Positions 27,366-38,483 of a stretch of 64,000 nt of DNA are shown piece by piece. The notes under the pieces were generated by a model. That model was not told where the DNA came from, ran no database searches, and was given only the letters and a program-made list of their open reading frames with translations. The stretch lies in contig NZ_BOOC01000002.1 of the NCBI RefSeq assembly GCF_016863035.1, forward strand, positions 310,001 to 374,000, given 5' to 3'. This stretch comes from Microbispora corallina (lineage in GTDB: Bacteria > Actinomycetota > Actinomycetes > Streptosporangiales > Streptosporangiaceae). Numbering within the stretch: the first letter of the stretch is position 1; every line of letters begins with the position of its first letter. Both the position numbers and the translations under genes were made by a program.

Positions 27366-27668
27366 GGGGGACCTCCTTGTCGGATCGGTCTCCCGCGTCG
27401 CTCAGTTCGCCGGGCTCCCCGTTCAGGTGCAGTGCCGGTCTTCGATCGAAGCGCCCGGTCCGTCCGCACGGCTGACGCCGTGGCGACCGGGGGCCACTAC
27501 CGAGGACCGGCCCTCTCACGCCGCGGGATCGCGCGTGCGGCTTGCGTGCGGACGCGGGGCACTGGTCTGTCGGGCCGAGCCGGCCTCGCGGCCCGCTCTC
27601 CCTGTCGGCTGTTGAGTTGTCGGCTGTTCAGTTGTGGTTTACCGCAGGCCCATTGTGGCCCGCTATGG
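27366..27668 (-). other. pnp leader with a duplicated 15-mer
   Basis: No gene is seen between the rpsO terminator and pnp. TGTCGGCTGTTGAGT at 27603-27617 is followed directly by a 14-of-15 copy at 27618-27632. In other bacteria the pnp leader carries RNase III and PNPase autocontrol sites; whether these repeats serve that purpose is unknown. Confidence 0.4.
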
Positions 27669-27700
27669 GAAAGGAGCGGCGAAGGATCGCCGCTCCTTTC
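27669..27700 (-). terminator. rpsO terminator
   Basis: A perfect 13-bp stem (GAAAGGAGCGGCG at 27669-27681 with its inverse at 27688-27700) has a 6-nt loop and begins five bases after the rpsO stop. There is no long U run, which is common in actinomycetes. Confidence 0.7.
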
Positions 27701-27705
27701 TCAAA

Positions 27706-27975
27706 TTATCGGCGCAGTCCGAGCCGCTCGATGAGGGAGCGGTACCGCGTGATGTCCTTGGCCTGCAGGTACTTCAGCAGGCGGCGCCGGCGGCCGACGA
27801 GCAGCAGCAGGCCGCGGCGGCTGTGGTGGTCGTGCTTGTGGACCTTCAGGTGCTCCGTCAGGTCGCTGATGCGCTTGCTCAGCAGCGCGATCTGGACCTC
27901 CGGGGACCCGGTGTCACCCTCGGTGGTGCCGTACTCGGCGACGATGGTCTTGGTGGTAGCGGCGTCGAGCGACAC
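27706..27975 (-). CDS. rpsO: 30S ribosomal protein S15
   Basis: An 89-residue protein of exact family length. [20 protein letters not shown] and [20 protein letters not shown] are the conserved rRNA-binding segments. It binds the central domain of 16S rRNA. It is followed by a clear hairpin and then by pnp. Confidence 0.98.
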   Translation of the reverse strand: MSLDAATTKTIVAEYGTTEGDTGSPEVQIALLSKRISDLTEHLKVHKHDHHSRRGLLLLVGRRRRLLKYLQAKDITRYRSLIERLGLRR

Positions 27976-28168
27976 TGCTTCTCCTTCTGATGGGAGGCAC
28001 GCACAACACTTTCCGAGCCCGCGAACGACCGTGCGTGCCTACAGTCGCCGTGACAGGCCAGCCGGGAGACGATGGACGTCACCCGAAGAGGGCTGACATT
28101 CAACGGTACCATCGCGACGCCGCGCCCTGCACAACTCCGATCACTTGCCGTGGTCGGGACGGCCGGGA

Positions 28169-29119
28169 TCAGCGGCCCGAGGTCACCTCACGGGCGCGGT
28201 CGACGTCCGCGCGCATCTGGCTGATGAGCGCCTCGATCGAGTCGAAGCGCAACGTCTCACGCAGGCGCTCGGCGAAGTCGACCGCCACGTGCGCGCCGTA
28301 CAGGTCGAGGTCGTCGCGGTCCAGCGCGTACGCCTCGACCGTGCGCTCCACCCCGTCGAACGTCGGGTTCGTCCCGATGGAGATGGCGGCCGGCCAGCGC
28401 TCCCCCTCGTACGGCGAGGGTGCCTGCGTGCACTGCAGCCAGCCCGCGTAGACGCCGTCGGCGGGGATGGCGGTGTGCTGCGGCGATTCGACGTTGGCCG
28501 TCGGGAACCCGAGCGCCTTGCCGCGCTGGTGCCCCCGGACCACCACGCCCTCCACCCGGTGCGGCCGGCCGAGGGCGGCGGCCGCCCCGGCCACGTCTCC
28601 GGCGGCGAGCCGCTCGCGCACCAGCGTGGAGGAGATGGCCTCGCCCTCGCTGACCAGCGGCACGCCCTCGGCGACGAAGTCGTACTTCTCACCCAGCGTG
28701 CGCAGGGTCTCCAGGTCGCCCGACGCCTTGTGCCCGAAGCGGAAGTTCTCCCCCACGACCACGCACGCGGCGTGCAGGCGGTCGACGAGCGCCGTCTGCA
28801 CGAACTCGTCGGGCGACATGCGGGAGAACTCCAGGGTGAACGGCAGCACGCAGACCGCGTCCACGCCCAGCGACGCGAGCAGCTCGGTGCGCCGCCGCGG
28901 GGTGGTCAGCTGCGGCGGGTGGCTGCCCGGCCGCACCACCTCGTCGGGGTGCGGGTCGAAGGTCACGACCACGGAGAGGAGCCCGAGGGACCGGGCCGTC
29001 TCCACCGCACGGGCCACCATGCGCTGGTGCCCCAGGTGCACGCCGTCGAACACGCCGATCGTGACGACGGACCTGCCCCAGTCATCGGGGACGTCGTCCA
29101 GCCCGTGCCAGCTCTGCAC
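28169..29119 (-). CDS. ribF: Bifunctional riboflavin kinase / FAD synthetase
   Basis: A 316-residue enzyme making FMN and then FAD. I start it at GTG 29119, giving VQSWHGLDDVPDDWGRSVVT, since upstream codons in frame do not resemble the family. GVFDGVHLGHQRM is the nucleotidyltransferase motif. The C-terminal flavokinase part has GKALGFPTANV and DLYGAHVAVDF. It lies between truB and rpsO. Confidence 0.95.
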   Translation of the reverse strand: MQSWHGLDDVPDDWGRSVVTIGVFDGVHLGHQRMVARAVETARSLGLLSVVVTFDPHPDEVVRPGSHPPQLTTPRRRTELLASLGVDAVCVLPFTLEFSRMSPDEFVQTALVDRLHAACVVVGENFRFGHKASGDLETLRTLGEKYDFVAEGVPLVSEGEAISSTLVRERLAAGDVAGAAAALGRPHRVEGVVVRGHQRGKALGFPTANVESPQHTAIPADGVYAGWLQCTQAPSPYEGERWPAAISIGTNPTFDGVERTVEAYALDRDDLDLYGAHVAVDFAERLRETLRFDSIEALISQMRADVDRAREVTSGR

Positions 29120-29266
29120 CTCGACCTCGATTCGCTCTACCCATCGCCTCTGCGGCGCCGACGGCCCGCGCGGTCGTGCGGCCGCGCCGCCGCGGCGCAG
29201 TAGACAGCCTGCCATGCCGTAAGGCGTGGGCGGGAACCAGCCCCCGCCCACCGGGGGCGGCGCGGG

Positions 29267-30151
29267 TCAGGAGACGAAGACCACGAGCGGCCGGGCCGCG
29301 CCCCCGCGCTCCTCGACGAGCGCCAGCAGCGTGCCGTCGCCGGCGAACACGCCCGCGGGGCCGGGACCGAGCCCGGCGGCCCGCAGCCGCCCGCCGTGCG
29401 CCACCAGCCGCGCCTCCTCGTCCGTCACGTCCCTGCGCGGGAACGCGGCCGCCACCGCGTCGGCGATCGGCATGATCACGCACCCCCGCTGGAGCTCCTC
29501 GATCGTGCGGGCCGACTCGATCCCGTACGGACCGACGCGGGTGCGCCGCAGGTACGTGAGGTGCCCGCCCACGCCGAGGGCGGAGCCCAGGTCGCGGGCG
29601 AGCGAGCGGATGTACGTGCCGCTGGAGCAGGTGATCACGGCGTCCACGTCGACCGTCTCCCCCTCGCGGCGGACGGCGGTGACCTCGAACGCGCGGACCG
29701 TGACCGGCCGGGCGGCGAGCTCGACCTCCTCGCCGGCCCGGGCCCGCTTGTAGGCCCGCTCGCCGTTCACCTTGATGGCGCTCACCTGGGGAGGGACCTG
29801 CAGGATCTCGCCCGTCAGCGCCGCGATCCCCGCGCGCACGTCCTCGTCGGGCACGTGCCCGGCCGGGGCGGTCGCGACGACCTCCCCCTCGGCGTCGTCG
29901 GTGTTGGTCGAGACGCCGAGCCGGATCGTGGCCTCGTAGACCTTCTCCGTCAGCGCGAGGTGCCCGAGCAGCCGGGTGGCCTTCTCCACGCCCACCACGA
30001 GGACGCCGGTCGCCATCGGGTCGAGCGTGCCGGCGTGCCCGACCTTGCGGGTGCCCGCGATGCCGCGCATCTTGCCGACGACGTCGTGCGAGGTCCAGCC
30101 GGCGGGCTTGTCCACGATGATCAGCCCGCTGGGGGGCGGGGTGCGCTTCAT
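29267..30151 (-). CDS. truB: tRNA pseudouridine-55 synthase
   Basis: A 294-residue enzyme. GLIIVDKPAGWTSHDVV and GHAGTLDPMATGVLVVGV contain the conserved block with the catalytic Asp, and CSSGTYIRSLARDLG is the second motif. ATG 30151 overlaps the stop of the upstream DHH gene by four bases. It converts U55 in the T loop of tRNAs. Confidence 0.96.
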   Translation of the reverse strand: MKRTPPPSGLIIVDKPAGWTSHDVVGKMRGIAGTRKVGHAGTLDPMATGVLVVGVEKATRLLGHLALTEKVYEATIRLGVSTNTDDAEGEVVATAPAGHVPDEDVRAGIAALTGEILQVPPQVSAIKVNGERAYKRARAGEEVELAARPVTVRAFEVTAVRREGETVDVDAVITCSSGTYIRSLARDLGSALGVGGHLTYLRRTRVGPYGIESARTIEELQRGCVIMPIADAVAAAFPRRDVTDEEARLVAHGGRLRAAGLGPGPAGVFAGDGTLLALVEERGGAARPLVVFVS

Positions 30152-31158
30152 GCGGCGTCCGGGGTGAGGAGGGGGCGGAGGGAGGCCATGGTCTCCTCCG
30201 GGGACAGGGTGGAGGAGAACCCGGCCGCGCAGGGGTGGCCGCCCCCGCCGAGCGCGGTGCACGCCCGCGCGACGTCCACGGCGCCCTTGGAGCGGGTCGA
30301 GACGTTCCACCCGCCCTCGTCGTCCTCCTTGAGCACCACGGCGACCTCGGCCTCGTCGACCCGGCGGATGACGTCGATGACGCCCTCCACCTCGTCGTAC
30401 GGCAGGCCGTGCCGGGCCCTGTCGGCGCGGGTGAGGTAGGTCCAGACGAGCCCGCGCCCGCCCGCCCCCGCCGGCTCCAGCGTCACCCTGTCGAGGGCGG
30501 CGCCGAGCACCCGCAGGTACGCGAACGGCGACCGGTCCCACAGCTCACGGGCGATCGCGTCGGGGTCGAGCCCGGCCGCGATGAGCCGTCCGGCCATCGC
30601 GTGGGCGGCCGGGGTGGTGGCCGAGTAGCGGAACGAGCCGGTGTCGGTGACCAGGCCGGCGTACAGGCAGGTGGCGACGTCGCGGTCGACCGTGAGGCCG
30701 AGCCGCCCGGCGAGCCTCTCGACGAGCATGGTCGTCGAGGCGGCTCCCGGGTCGACCAGGTGGAGCGAGCCGAAGCGGGTGTTGGAGACGTGGTGGTCGA
30801 CCACGACCAGCTCGGCGGCCTTGCCGGCGTTGGGGGCCAGCAGGCCGAGCCGGTCCATGGTGGAGGCGTCGAACGTCATCATCAGGGACGGCTCGGCCGG
30901 GTAGGCCGCGGGCTCGACGAGGAGGTCCTGGCCCGGGAGGAACCGCAGCAGCCGGGGGACGGTGAAACCGCGGTCGCCGAACGAGGCGACCACGTGCTTG
31001 CCGGCCGCGCGCAGGGCGAGGCCGAAGCCCAGCATCGAGCCGAGCGCGTCGCCGTCCGGGGTGACGTGACACGCCAGCGCGACGGTGTCCGCCGCGCGGA
31101 CCAGCGCGACGGCGCGGTCCCAGTCCGCCTCGGGGACGGCGGTTGCGTCGGCGGTCAC
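30148..31158 (-). CDS. DHH/DHHA1 phosphoesterase (NrnA-like)
   Basis: A 336-residue protein from GTG 31158, overlapping the rbfA stop by four bases. [14 protein letters not shown] and VVVDHHVSN supply the DHH metal ligands, and [13 protein letters not shown] is the DHHA1 substrate motif. NrnA-type enzymes degrade short RNAs and 3'-phosphoadenosine 5'-phosphate. The place between rbfA and truB is standard. Confidence 0.93.
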   Translation of the reverse strand: MTADATAVPEADWDRAVALVRAADTVALACHVTPDGDALGSMLGFGLALRAAGKHVVASFGDRGFTVPRLLRFLPGQDLLVEPAAYPAEPSLMMTFDASTMDRLGLLAPNAGKAAELVVVDHHVSNTRFGSLHLVDPGAASTTMLVERLAGRLGLTVDRDVATCLYAGLVTDTGSFRYSATTPAAHAMAGRLIAAGLDPDAIARELWDRSPFAYLRVLGAALDRVTLEPAGAGGRGLVWTYLTRADRARHGLPYDEVEGVIDVIRRVDEAEVAVVLKEDDEGGWNVSTRSKGAVDVARACTALGGGGHPCAAGFSSTLSPEETMASLRPLLTPDAA

Positions 31159-31646
31159 AGGGCGCGGTGCCCCGCCCGGCCGGTGGGCTCCTCCTCGCCC
31201 GCCTCGGCCGCCTCGTCCTCGATGTCCTCGTCGAACCGGTAGGGGTCGGCGTCGCCGGCGAACTCGGCGCCCTCGGCCTTCTTGGCGACCTCCTCGTCCT
31301 TGGCCCGGGCGAGGGCGAACAGGTCGTCCATGTGGCGAGCGCTGTCGGGGAGCGGGTCGTGCACGAACGTGAGGGTGGGGGTGTGCCGCAGGCCGGTCTG
31401 CCGGCCGACCTCGGATCTGATGATCCCCTTGGCGCTCTCGAGGGCGGCCGCGGTGTCGGCCCGCTCGGCCTCGGATCCGAACACGGTGTAGTACACCGTG
31501 GCGTCGCCCAGGTCCGCCGTGATCCTCGCGTCGGTCACGGTGACGAACCCGAGCCGCGGGTCCTTGATCCGCCGCTCCAGCATCTCCGCGACGACCTGCT
31601 GGATGCGATCGGCCAGCTTTCTGGCGCGCGCTGCGTCCATGATCAC
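31155..31646 (-). CDS. rbfA: 30S ribosome-binding factor A
   Basis: A 163-residue protein. [20 protein letters not shown] and [20 protein letters not shown] are typical, as is [21 protein letters not shown] long acidic tail (about 120-160) is added, as in other actinomycetes. It aids 16S rRNA 5'-end maturation. Confidence 0.96.
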   Translation of the reverse strand: MIMDAARARKLADRIQQVVAEMLERRIKDPRLGFVTVTDARITADLGDATVYYTVFGSEAERADTAAALESAKGIIRSEVGRQTGLRHTPTLTFVHDPLPDSARHMDDLFALARAKDEEVAKKAEGAEFAGDADPYRFDEDIEDEAAEAGEEEPTGRAGHRAL

Positions 31647-31688
31647 GCTCCCTCGTTGACTGTACGGCTGACGCGCGCGCCGGGCCGT

Positions 31689-31988
31689 CTATTCCTCGTG
31701 GTCGTTGAAGAGCCGCTGCCGCGCGGACAGCAGCTCGATCTCGGGATGGTAGGCCACCATACGCTCGCACGCGTCGAGCACCTCGTCGCAGTTGGCGGCG
31801 GAGCCGGACACGACGGCGACGCCGATCTCGGCGCGGCGGTGGAGGTCGTGGTGGCCGGTCTCGGCCACGGCGACACCGGGGAACCGCCGCTGCAACTCGG
31901 CGATGAGCGGACGGACCACGGAGCGCTTCTGCTTCAGCGACCGGACGTCGCCGAGCAGGATGTCCAGGGTAAGGGCACCGACGTACAT
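31689..31988 (-). CDS. DUF503-family protein
   Basis: A 99-residue protein. MYVGALTLDILLGDVRSLKQ and KRSVVRPLIAELQRRFPGVA match DUF503 (YlxP-like), a ferredoxin-like small protein conserved between infB and rbfA in Gram-positives. Its biochemical role is not settled; a link to ribosome biogenesis is inferred from location. Confidence 0.92.
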   Translation of the reverse strand: MYVGALTLDILLGDVRSLKQKRSVVRPLIAELQRRFPGVAVAETGHHDLHRRAEIGVAVVSGSAANCDEVLDACERMVAYHPEIELLSARQRLFNDHEE

Positions 31989-32004
31989 GGGTGACTCGCC
32001 GCCG

Positions 32005-32038
32005 GCCGCCGTCCCCCGTCAGGACGGGGGACGGCGGC
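32005..32038 (-). terminator. Strong hairpin between infB and the DUF503 gene
   Basis: A perfect 16-bp inverted repeat (32005-32020 with 32023-32038) has only two bases between the arms, so the real loop is about six bases. It follows the infB stop by eight bases on the minus strand. It may terminate part of the transcripts or protect the infB 3' end, lowering expression of DUF503-rbfA. There is no U run. Confidence 0.45.
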
Positions 32039-32046
32039 GCTGCGTC

Positions 32047-35000
32047 TCAGACGCGCGGCTTCTCCTGCATCTCGAACGTCTCGATGACGTCCTCGAGCTT
32101 GATGTCGTTGTAGCCGACCCCGATACCGCACTCGAAGCCCTCGCGGACCTCGGTCGCGTCGTCCTTGAACCGGCGAAGCGACACGACGGTGAGGTTGTCG
32201 GCCACCACGACACCGTCGCGGATGAGCCTGGCCTTGCTGTTGCGGGTGATCGTGCCCGAGCGGACCATGGCGCCGGCGACGTTGCCGATCCGCGGGACCT
32301 TGAAGACCTCGCGGACCTCGGCCGTGCCGGTCCTGACCTCCTCGAACTCCGGCTTGAGCATGCCCTTGAGGGCCGCCTCGATCTCCTCGATCGCCTGGTA
32401 GATGACCGAGTAGTACCGGATGTCCACGCCCTCGCGCTCGGCCAGGTCGCGGGCCCGGACCTCGGGCCGCACGTTGAAGCCGATGATCACCGCGTTGTCG
32501 TCGGCGATCGCCAGGTTGACGTCGTACTCCGTGATGGCGCCGACGGCGCGGTGCAGCACGCGGAGCTTGACCTCGTCCCCGACGTCGATCTTGAGCAGGG
32601 CGTCCTCCAGGGCCTCGACGGAACCGGAGACGTCACCCTTGATGATGAGCTTGAGCTCGTCGACCTGGCCCTTCTCGAGGTCCTTGAACAGCTCCTCGAG
32701 AGTGCGCCGGCGGCCGGACTTCGCCATGTCGGCGATCCGCTGCCGGGCGGCCCGCTGCTGGGCGATCTGACGCGCCATCCGGTCGTCGGTGACGACGATG
32801 AAGTTGTCACCGGCGCGCGGGACGGCGGTCAGGCCGAGCACCAGGACCGGACGCGACGGGTCGGCCTCCTCGACCGTCTCGCCGTTGTCGTCCAGCATCG
32901 CCCGGACGCGGCCGAAGGCCTCGCCACAGACGATCGAGTCGCCGACCCGCAGGGTGCCGCGCTGCACGAGCACGGTCGCCACGGGGCCGCGGCCCTTGTC
33001 CAGGTGCGCCTCGATCGCGATGCCCTGGGCGTCCATCTCGGGGTTGGCCCGCAGGTCCAGCTCGGCGTCCGCGGTCAGCAGGATGGCCTCGAGCAGGTTG
33101 TCGATGCCGGTGCCCTGCTTGGCGGAGATGTCCACGAACAGCGTGGAGCCGCCGAACTCCTCGGCCACCAGGCCGTACTCGGTGAGCTGGGCCCTGACCT
33201 TGGTCGGGTCCGCGCCCTCCTTGTCGATCTTGTTGACCGCCACGACGACCGGCACGTTGGCCGCGTGCGCGTGGTTGAGCGCCTCGATCGTCTGCGGCTT
33301 CACGCCGTCGTCGGCCGCGACCACCAGCACCGCGATGTCGGTCGCCTGCGCGCCTCGGGCACGCATGGCGGTGAACGCCTCGTGACCGGGGGTGTCGATG
33401 AAGGTGATCTTCCGGGGCTCGCCCTCGTGCGTCGTCGCCACCTGGTAGGCGCCGATGTGCTGGGTGATGCCGCCGGCCTCGCGGGCCACCACGTTGGTGT
33501 GGCGGATCGCGTCGAGCAGCTTCGTCTTACCGTGGTCGACGTGGCCCATGACGGTCACGACCGGCGGGCGCGGCGCGAGGTCGGCCTCGTCGCCCTCGTC
33601 CTCACCGAACTCGATCTTGAAGGACTCGAGGAGCTCGCGGTCCTCCTCCTCCGGGCTGACGACCTGGACGACGTAGTCCAGCTCGGCGCCGAGGAGCTGC
33701 AGCGTCTCCTCGTTGACCGACTGCGTCGCGGTCACCATCTCGCCGAGGTGCAGCATGATCTGCACGAGCGAGGCCGGGTTCGCGCCGATGCGGTCGGCGA
33801 AGTCCGACAGGGAGGCCCCACGGGGAAGGCGGATCGTCTGCCCGCCGCCGCGCGGAACCTGCACGCCGCCGATCGACGGCGCCTGCATGTTGTCGAACTC
33901 CTGGCGCCTCTGCCGCTTCGACTTGCGCCCGCGGGTCGGACGGCCGCCGGGACGGCCGAAGGCGCCCGCCGTGCCGCCGCCGCGGCCACGACCGCCGCCG
34001 CCACCGGGACGGCCGGCGAAGCCGCCGCCACCGCCACCGCCGCCCGGGCCACCGCCCGGACCGCCGGGACGACCGGCGCCCGCCGTGCCGGGACGCGGAC
34101 CGCCGAAGCCGGCGCCGCCCGGACGGCCACCGCCGCCACCGGGACGACCGCCGCCACCGGGGCCGGGACGGCCGCCGCCGCCACCACCGGGACGCGGGCC
34201 GCCGGCGCCCGGACCGGACGGACGGCCCTGGGGCATCATCATCGGGTTCGGACGCGGGCCTCCGGGGCGCGGACCGCCGGCGCCGGGACCGGGGCGGGGA
34301 CCGCCCATGCCCGGACCGGGACGCGGGCCGCCGGCGGAACCCGGACGGGGACCCGCCGCGCCCGGAGCGCCGCCACGGGCGGACGGCGGACGCGGCATGC
34401 CTCCGTCGCGGGCGCCGTCACGACGCGACTCGCGCGGAGCGCCGTCGCGGTCGGGCCGGTCGCCGCGGTCGGGACGGCCGCCGTCGCGACCGCCGGGACG
34501 CGGGGGCCGCTGGCCCATGCCGCTGGCGGTCGAGGAGAACGGGTTGTTGCCCGGACGCGGGCCACGGGGACCCGGCTTCGGGGCGCCCGGACGCGGAGCA
34601 CCGCCGCCGGCCGGGCCGGCCGGGGCGCCGGGAGCGCCACCGGGGCGCGCGGCCGGAGCGGGCCGGGGGCCGGGCTTGGGCGCGGATGCGCCCGGCCGCG
34701 GGCCCGCGGCCGCCGGGCGCGGTGCCTCGGAGCGCGGTGCCTCGGAGCGCGGTGCCTCGGAACGCGGTGCCTCGGAGCGCGGCGCCTGCGGACGCGTGGC
34801 GTCGGAACGCGCCGCGTCCGGCTGGGGCACCGGCGGGTGAGGCATGGGAACCGGACGCGGAGCGGGCCGCGGCCCGGGCTTCGGGCCCGGCCTGGCCGCC
34901 GCGTCGGCGGACGGGGAAACGGGCGCCTGCGGGACGCCGCCGTTGGCCTGGCTCTCGGCCGGCCTCGGCGCGGGCCGCGGCTGCGCCGGACGGGCGGGCT

Positions 35001-35178
35001 TGCCCCCGCCCCTGGAGGCGTCACCCTTGAACGCCTCAGTGAGTTTACGGACGACCGGCGCCTCTATCGTCGAGGACGCCGACCTCACGAACTCGCCCAT
35101 CTCGGTGAGCTTGGCCATCACGACCTTGCTCTCGACTCCGAACTCCTTGGCGAGCTCGTATACCCGGACCTTCGCCAC
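32047..35178 (-). CDS. infB: Translation initiation factor IF-2
   Basis: A 1043-residue GTPase that brings fMet-tRNA to the 30S subunit. It has an N-terminal IF2N motif ([20 protein letters not shown]), a very long Pro/Gly/Arg/Ala low-complexity region (about 55-420), a second IF2N near 440-500, then the G domain from about 542 ([25 protein letters not shown]) and domains II-IV. The low-complexity part is typical of high-GC actinomycetes. Confidence 0.98.
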   Translation of the reverse strand: MAKVRVYELAKEFGVESKVVMAKLTEMGEFVRSASSTIEAPVVRKLTEAFKGDASRGGGKPARPAQPRPAPRPAESQANGGVPQAPVSPSADAAARPGPKPGPRPAPRPVPMPHPPVPQPDAARSDATRPQAPRSEAPRSEAPRSEAPRSEAPRPAAAGPRPGASAPKPGPRPAPAARPGGAPGAPAGPAGGGAPRPGAPKPGPRGPRPGNNPFSSTASGMGQRPPRPGGRDGGRPDRGDRPDRDGAPRESRRDGARDGGMPRPPSARGGAPGAAGPRPGSAGGPRPGPGMGGPRPGPGAGGPRPGGPRPNPMMMPQGRPSGPGAGGPRPGGGGGGRPGPGGGGRPGGGGGRPGGAGFGGPRPGTAGAGRPGGPGGGPGGGGGGGGFAGRPGGGGGRGRGGGTAGAFGRPGGRPTRGRKSKRQRRQEFDNMQAPSIGGVQVPRGGGQTIRLPRGASLSDFADRIGANPASLVQIMLHLGEMVTATQSVNEETLQLLGAELDYVVQVVSPEEEDRELLESFKIEFGEDEGDEADLAPRPPVVTVMGHVDHGKTKLLDAIRHTNVVAREAGGITQHIGAYQVATTHEGEPRKITFIDTPGHEAFTAMRARGAQATDIAVLVVAADDGVKPQTIEALNHAHAANVPVVVAVNKIDKEGADPTKVRAQLTEYGLVAEEFGGSTLFVDISAKQGTGIDNLLEAILLTADAELDLRANPEMDAQGIAIEAHLDKGRGPVATVLVQRGTLRVGDSIVCGEAFGRVRAMLDDNGETVEEADPSRPVLVLGLTAVPRAGDNFIVVTDDRMARQIAQQRAARQRIADMAKSGRRRTLEELFKDLEKGQVDELKLIIKGDVSGSVEALEDALLKIDVGDEVKLRVLHRAVGAITEYDVNLAIADDNAVIIGFNVRPEVRARDLAEREGVDIRYYSVIYQAIEEIEAALKGMLKPEFEEVRTGTAEVREVFKVPRIGNVAGAMVRSGTITRNSKARLIRDGVVVADNLTVVSLRRFKDDATEVREGFECGIGVGYNDIKLEDVIETFEMQEKPRV

Positions 35179-35362
35179 TGCACTCCCTAACTCGGCCCGG
35201 GAGGCTCGCAGTGCCGCCGGACCGTCGCTACCTGTACGTACTCATCGCCGCGTGCTCATCAGGCGCTCATAGCAATCTGACTCCGCCCATCAACTCGGCG
35301 TCCTACATGACAGTTTCTTCGTACCCGGCCCCAGGGCCGATCCAGGGGCCAGCGGTAACCAT

Positions 35363-35665
35363 TCACCCGGACTGACCCGCAGTCAACCCCTCGAGGTGAA
35401 CCCGCAGCACACTCACGTCCAGCGCCCCCTCCGCGCGGAACGCGCGGGGGAACGCCCGGCGGCGTTCGGCGAGCTCCAGACAGCGCAGGGACGGATGCAG
35501 TGACGCACCACGCCCCGGCAACCGTCCGTGCGGGTCGGGGACGATCACGCCCTCGACCACGACCAGGCGGAGCAACTCGGACTTTACCGTGCGAACCCGG
35601 CAGCCCACGCATGTTCTCTGCGGGACTGCCCGGCAACCATATTCCAGCTTACCTTGCCGACGCAT
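35363..35665 (-). CDS. YlxR (DUF448) RNA-binding-like protein
   Basis: A 100-residue protein between nusA and inf[21 protein letters not shown] and [20 protein letters not shown] are the family's basic cleft motifs. ATG 35665 overlaps the end of nusA by 17 bases; the core begins at about residue 14. Possible nucleoid or RNase P-related functions have been proposed for the family. Confidence 0.93.
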   Translation of the reverse strand: MRRQGKLEYGCRAVPQRTCVGCRVRTVKSELLRLVVVEGVIVPDPHGRLPGRGASLHPSLRCLELAERRRAFPRAFRAEGALDVSVLRVHLEGLTAGQSG

Positions 35666-36650
35666 CAGCGGGATCAGCCGGTGCCTCCTGAATGTCCGGC
35701 CGGATGTCGATCCGCCAGCCGGTCAGCCGGGCGGCGAGGCGGGCGTTCTGCCCCTCCTTGCCGATCGCCAGGGAAAGCTGGTAGTCGGGCACGGTCACCC
35801 GGGCCACGCGGCCATCGGCATCGATGACCTCGACTCGGGAAACACGGGCCGGCGACAGGGCATTCCCGACGAACTCGGCCGCATCGTCCGACCAGTCGAT
35901 GATGTCGATCTTCTCGCCGTGCAGCTCGGTCATCACGTTGCGGACCCGCGACCCCATGGGGCCGATGCAGGCGCCCTTGGCGTTCACCCCGGGTTTGCGC
36001 GACCGTACGGCGATCTTCGTCCGATGGCCGGCCTCGCGGGCGATGGCCGCGATCTCCACGGTCCCGTCGGCGATCTCCGGCACCTCGAGCGCGAAGAGCT
36101 TCTTGACCAGGTTGGGGTGGGTGCGCGACAGCGTCACGGAGGGGCCCTTCGGGCCCTTCTTCACCTGCACGACATAGCAGCGGATGCGCTCCCCGTGGGT
36201 GTACTCCTCGCCGGGGACCTGCTCGTTGTGCGGGAGGATCGCCTCGATCTTGCCCAGGTCGACCAGCACCACCCGCGGGTCCTTGCCCTGCTGGATGATG
36301 CCGGCCACGAGCTCGCCCTCGCGGCTGGCGAACTCGCCGAAGTTGATCTCGTCCTCTGCGTCCCGGAGCTGCTGCAGGATCACCTGCTTGGCCGTCGTCG
36401 CGGCGATCCGGCTGAAGTTGCCCGGGGTGTCGTCGTACTCCCGGGCGACCTCGCCGTTCTCGTCGAGCTCGGCCGCCCAGATGGTCACATGGCCAGAGAC
36501 GCGGTCCAGCTCCGCGCGCGCCTTCTGCGCCGCGCCCTCCGTGCGGAAGTACGCGATCAGCAGCGCGTCCTCGATCGCCTTGACGACCAGGTCGAAGGAG
36601 ATGTCCTTCTCCCGCTCCAGGCTGCGCAGGACGCTCATGTCAATGTCCAC
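35649..36650 (-). CDS. nusA: Transcription termination/antitermination factor NusA
   Basis: A 333-residue protein, the short actinobacterial form without the C-terminal acidic repeats. It has an N-terminal polymerase-binding domain (1-125), S1 ([20 protein letters not shown] region) and two KH domains ([40 protein letters not shown]). It follows rimP by 11 bp. Confidence 0.97.
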   Translation of the reverse strand: MDIDMSVLRSLEREKDISFDLVVKAIEDALLIAYFRTEGAAQKARAELDRVSGHVTIWAAELDENGEVAREYDDTPGNFSRIAATTAKQVILQQLRDAEDEINFGEFASREGELVAGIIQQGKDPRVVLVDLGKIEAILPHNEQVPGEEYTHGERIRCYVVQVKKGPKGPSVTLSRTHPNLVKKLFALEVPEIADGTVEIAAIAREAGHRTKIAVRSRKPGVNAKGACIGPMGSRVRNVMTELHGEKIDIIDWSDDAAEFVGNALSPARVSRVEVIDADGRVARVTVPDYQLSLAIGKEGQNARLAARLTGWRIDIRPDIQEAPADPADASAR

Positions 36651-36661
36651 AAGGCTCCCCC

Positions 36662-37189
36662 CTAGCCCTCGTCGTCAACGTCGTCGATGTCCTCGAGGTC
36701 ATCGACGTCCTCATCAGGACCATCGTCGAGCCCCGCGCCCGGCCGGTTGAACTCGACCTGCACGCGGCCGCGCGCCAGGTCGCCGTACGGGACGCGGCGC
36801 TCGCCGTCCAGCTCCACGCCGGAGTCGTCGGCGCCGGTCACCCGGCCCTCGACCGCCGTGCCGTCGCGCAGCTCCGCCTTGACGAGCCGGCCGTGGGCGC
36901 GCCGCCAGTGGCGCGGCTCCGTGAGCGGCCGGTCCACTCCGGGGGAGGTGACCTCCAGCACGTAGGGGTTGCCGCCGAGCACGTCGGCCTCGTCGAGCCG
37001 CTTGGACACCGACTGGCTCACGTCGGCCACGTCGTCCAGGCTCACGCCGCCGTCGCGGTCGACCACCACCCGCACCAGCCTGCGGCGGCCCGCGGGCGTG
37101 ATCGTCACGTCCTCCAGGTCGAGCCCCTCGGCGGCGACCACCGGGCCGAGAAGCTCCACAAGGCGGCCGTGTCGAGCGTCGCTGCCCAT
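36662..37189 (-). CDS. rimP: Ribosome maturation factor RimP
   Basis: A 175-residue protein from ATG 37189, preceded by [26 protein letters not shown] and [20 protein letters not shown] are characteristic. An acidic tail ([20 protein letters not shown]) ends the protein. It is the first gene of the nusA-infB operon. Confidence 0.95.
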   Translation of the reverse strand: MGSDARHGRLVELLGPVVAAEGLDLEDVTITPAGRRRLVRVVVDRDGGVSLDDVADVSQSVSKRLDEADVLGGNPYVLEVTSPGVDRPLTEPRHWRRAHGRLVKAELRDGTAVEGRVTGADDSGVELDGERRVPYGDLARGRVQVEFNRPGAGLDDGPDEDVDDLEDIDDVDDEG

Positions 37190-37356
37190 GCCGACCTCCG
37201 TTTGCCGTGTACCTCGCCCGATGTGGCCCCGATGTGGCACAGCCTATCGACACCGGGGTGTGGAAATAGCGCCACACCCGAGCGGCGACCCGACACGAGC
37301 ACGACCATCACCACGAAGCGGTGAGTACTGGGCGGCGCGCCGTACGATGCTATGTC

Positions 37357-37896
37357 GTGAAGCAGACCGGCGGGGTGCGGGTGACGAGGCGTGCCCTCCT
37401 GGGCACGGCCGCGGCGGCCGGGCTGGCCGCCTCCGGGTGCTCGTCCCGCCCGGCGCCCCCGCCCCCGCCCGCGCGGCCCGACCCGCAGGCGGTCCTGCTG
37501 GCGTCGCTGATCAGGGGCAAGGAGCAGCTGGTCGCGCTCTACCAGCGGGCCGAGCTCGCCGGGGGCGCGGCGGCCAGGCTTGAGCCCTTCCGGCAGCGGC
37601 ACCTCGCCCACCTGACCGCCCTGCGCACGATGCTGCCTCACTCGGCCGCCCCGTCCCCGCGCGCCTCGTCTGCGCCCGCGGCGACGCCGGCCTCCCCCGG
37701 CGCGTCCGCGACGGCCTCGCCGGGCAGCTCGCCGGACGCCGTCCCGGTCGCCGCGCTCAGGGACGCGGAACGGCGGGCGGCCGCCGGGCGGGCCGCCCAG
37801 ATGGCCGGCGCCTCCCCCGCGCTCGCCCAGCTCCTTGCCAGCATCGGGGCCTGCGAGGCCGTCCACGTGATCGCTCTGGGGAGGCTGCGTGACTGA
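37357..37896 (+). CDS. Putative lipoprotein with Tat-like signal
   Basis: A 179-residue protein. The signal VTRRALLGTAAAAGLAASGC has twin arginines and a lipobox (AASGC), predicting an exported lipoprotein. GTG 37357 is preferred, with a possible -10 TACGAT just upstream; GTG 37381 also fits. The mature part has Pro/Ser/Ala low-complexity stretches and a helix like that of ferritin-like DUF4439 partners. It overlaps the next gene by eight bases. Confidence 0.65.
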   Translation: MKQTGGVRVTRRALLGTAAAAGLAASGCSSRPAPPPPPARPDPQAVLLASLIRGKEQLVALYQRAELAGGAAARLEPFRQRHLAHLTALRTMLPHSAAPSPRASSAPAATPASPGASATASPGSSPDAVPVAALRDAERRAAAGRAAQMAGASPALAQLLASIGACEAVHVIALGRLRD

Positions 37897-38455
37897 GGCC
37901 GCGACGGGCACGGCCACCGGCGGCGCGACGCCGTCACCTTCCGGCTCTCCCGGCGTGCCCGCGGCCGCCGCCCCCGCGACCGCCGCGCTCGCCCGGGCCC
38001 TGTCGGCCGAGCACGCCGCCGTGTACGCGTACGGCGTCATCGGCGGGAAGACGTCGGGCGGGCTGCGCGGCCGGGCCACCTCCGCGTTCGACGCGCACCG
38101 CGCCCGCCGCGACCAGCTCAGGACGCTCATCGCCGGGCGCGGCGGAACTCCGTCGGAGGCGGGGCCGGCCTACCGGCTCCCGTTCGAGGTGCGGACGGCG
38201 GCGGACGCCGTGCGGCTGGCCGTGCTCGTGGAGGAGCGGCTGACGACGGCCTACCTGGAGCTCGCCGCCGACCCCGACCCCGCGCTGCGGCGGATCGCCG
38301 CGCTGGCCGCGCAGGAGTGCGCGACCCGCGCGTACGGCTGGCAGCCGGTCGTCGCGGCCTTCCCGGGCATGCCCGGCCGGGACGCGTCCGCCTCTCCTCC
38401 GGCGACGACGAGCCCCGCCACCGCCCAGGCGCCCTCGCAGTCGCCCGGACAGTGA
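37889..38455 (+). CDS. DUF4439 ferritin-like protein
   Basis: A 188-residue protein. A Thr/Pro/Ser-rich start is followed by ALARALSAEHAAVYAYGVIG and later EERLTTAYLELAADPDPALR and AAQECATRAYGW, as in DUF4439. The four-helix pattern has Glu and His positions that could bind metal. It is translationally coupled with the lipoprotein upstream; the two may form an envelope complex. This pair between rimP and proS is common in actinomycetes. Confidence 0.82.
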   Translation: MTEAATGTATGGATPSPSGSPGVPAAAAPATAALARALSAEHAAVYAYGVIGGKTSGGLRGRATSAFDAHRARRDQLRTLIAGRGGTPSEAGPAYRLPFEVRTAADAVRLAVLVEERLTTAYLELAADPDPALRRIAALAAQECATRAYGWQPVVAAFPGMPGRDASASPPATTSPATAQAPSQSPGQ

Positions 38456-38483
38456 CGCGATGATCCCGTAGGACCCGCCCGGC

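Noticed and set aside
31792-35190. 1132-codon plus-strand open frame across infB
   Set aside because: Antisense to the clear IF-2 gene; its composition merely mirrors the Pro/Gly-rich coding strand.
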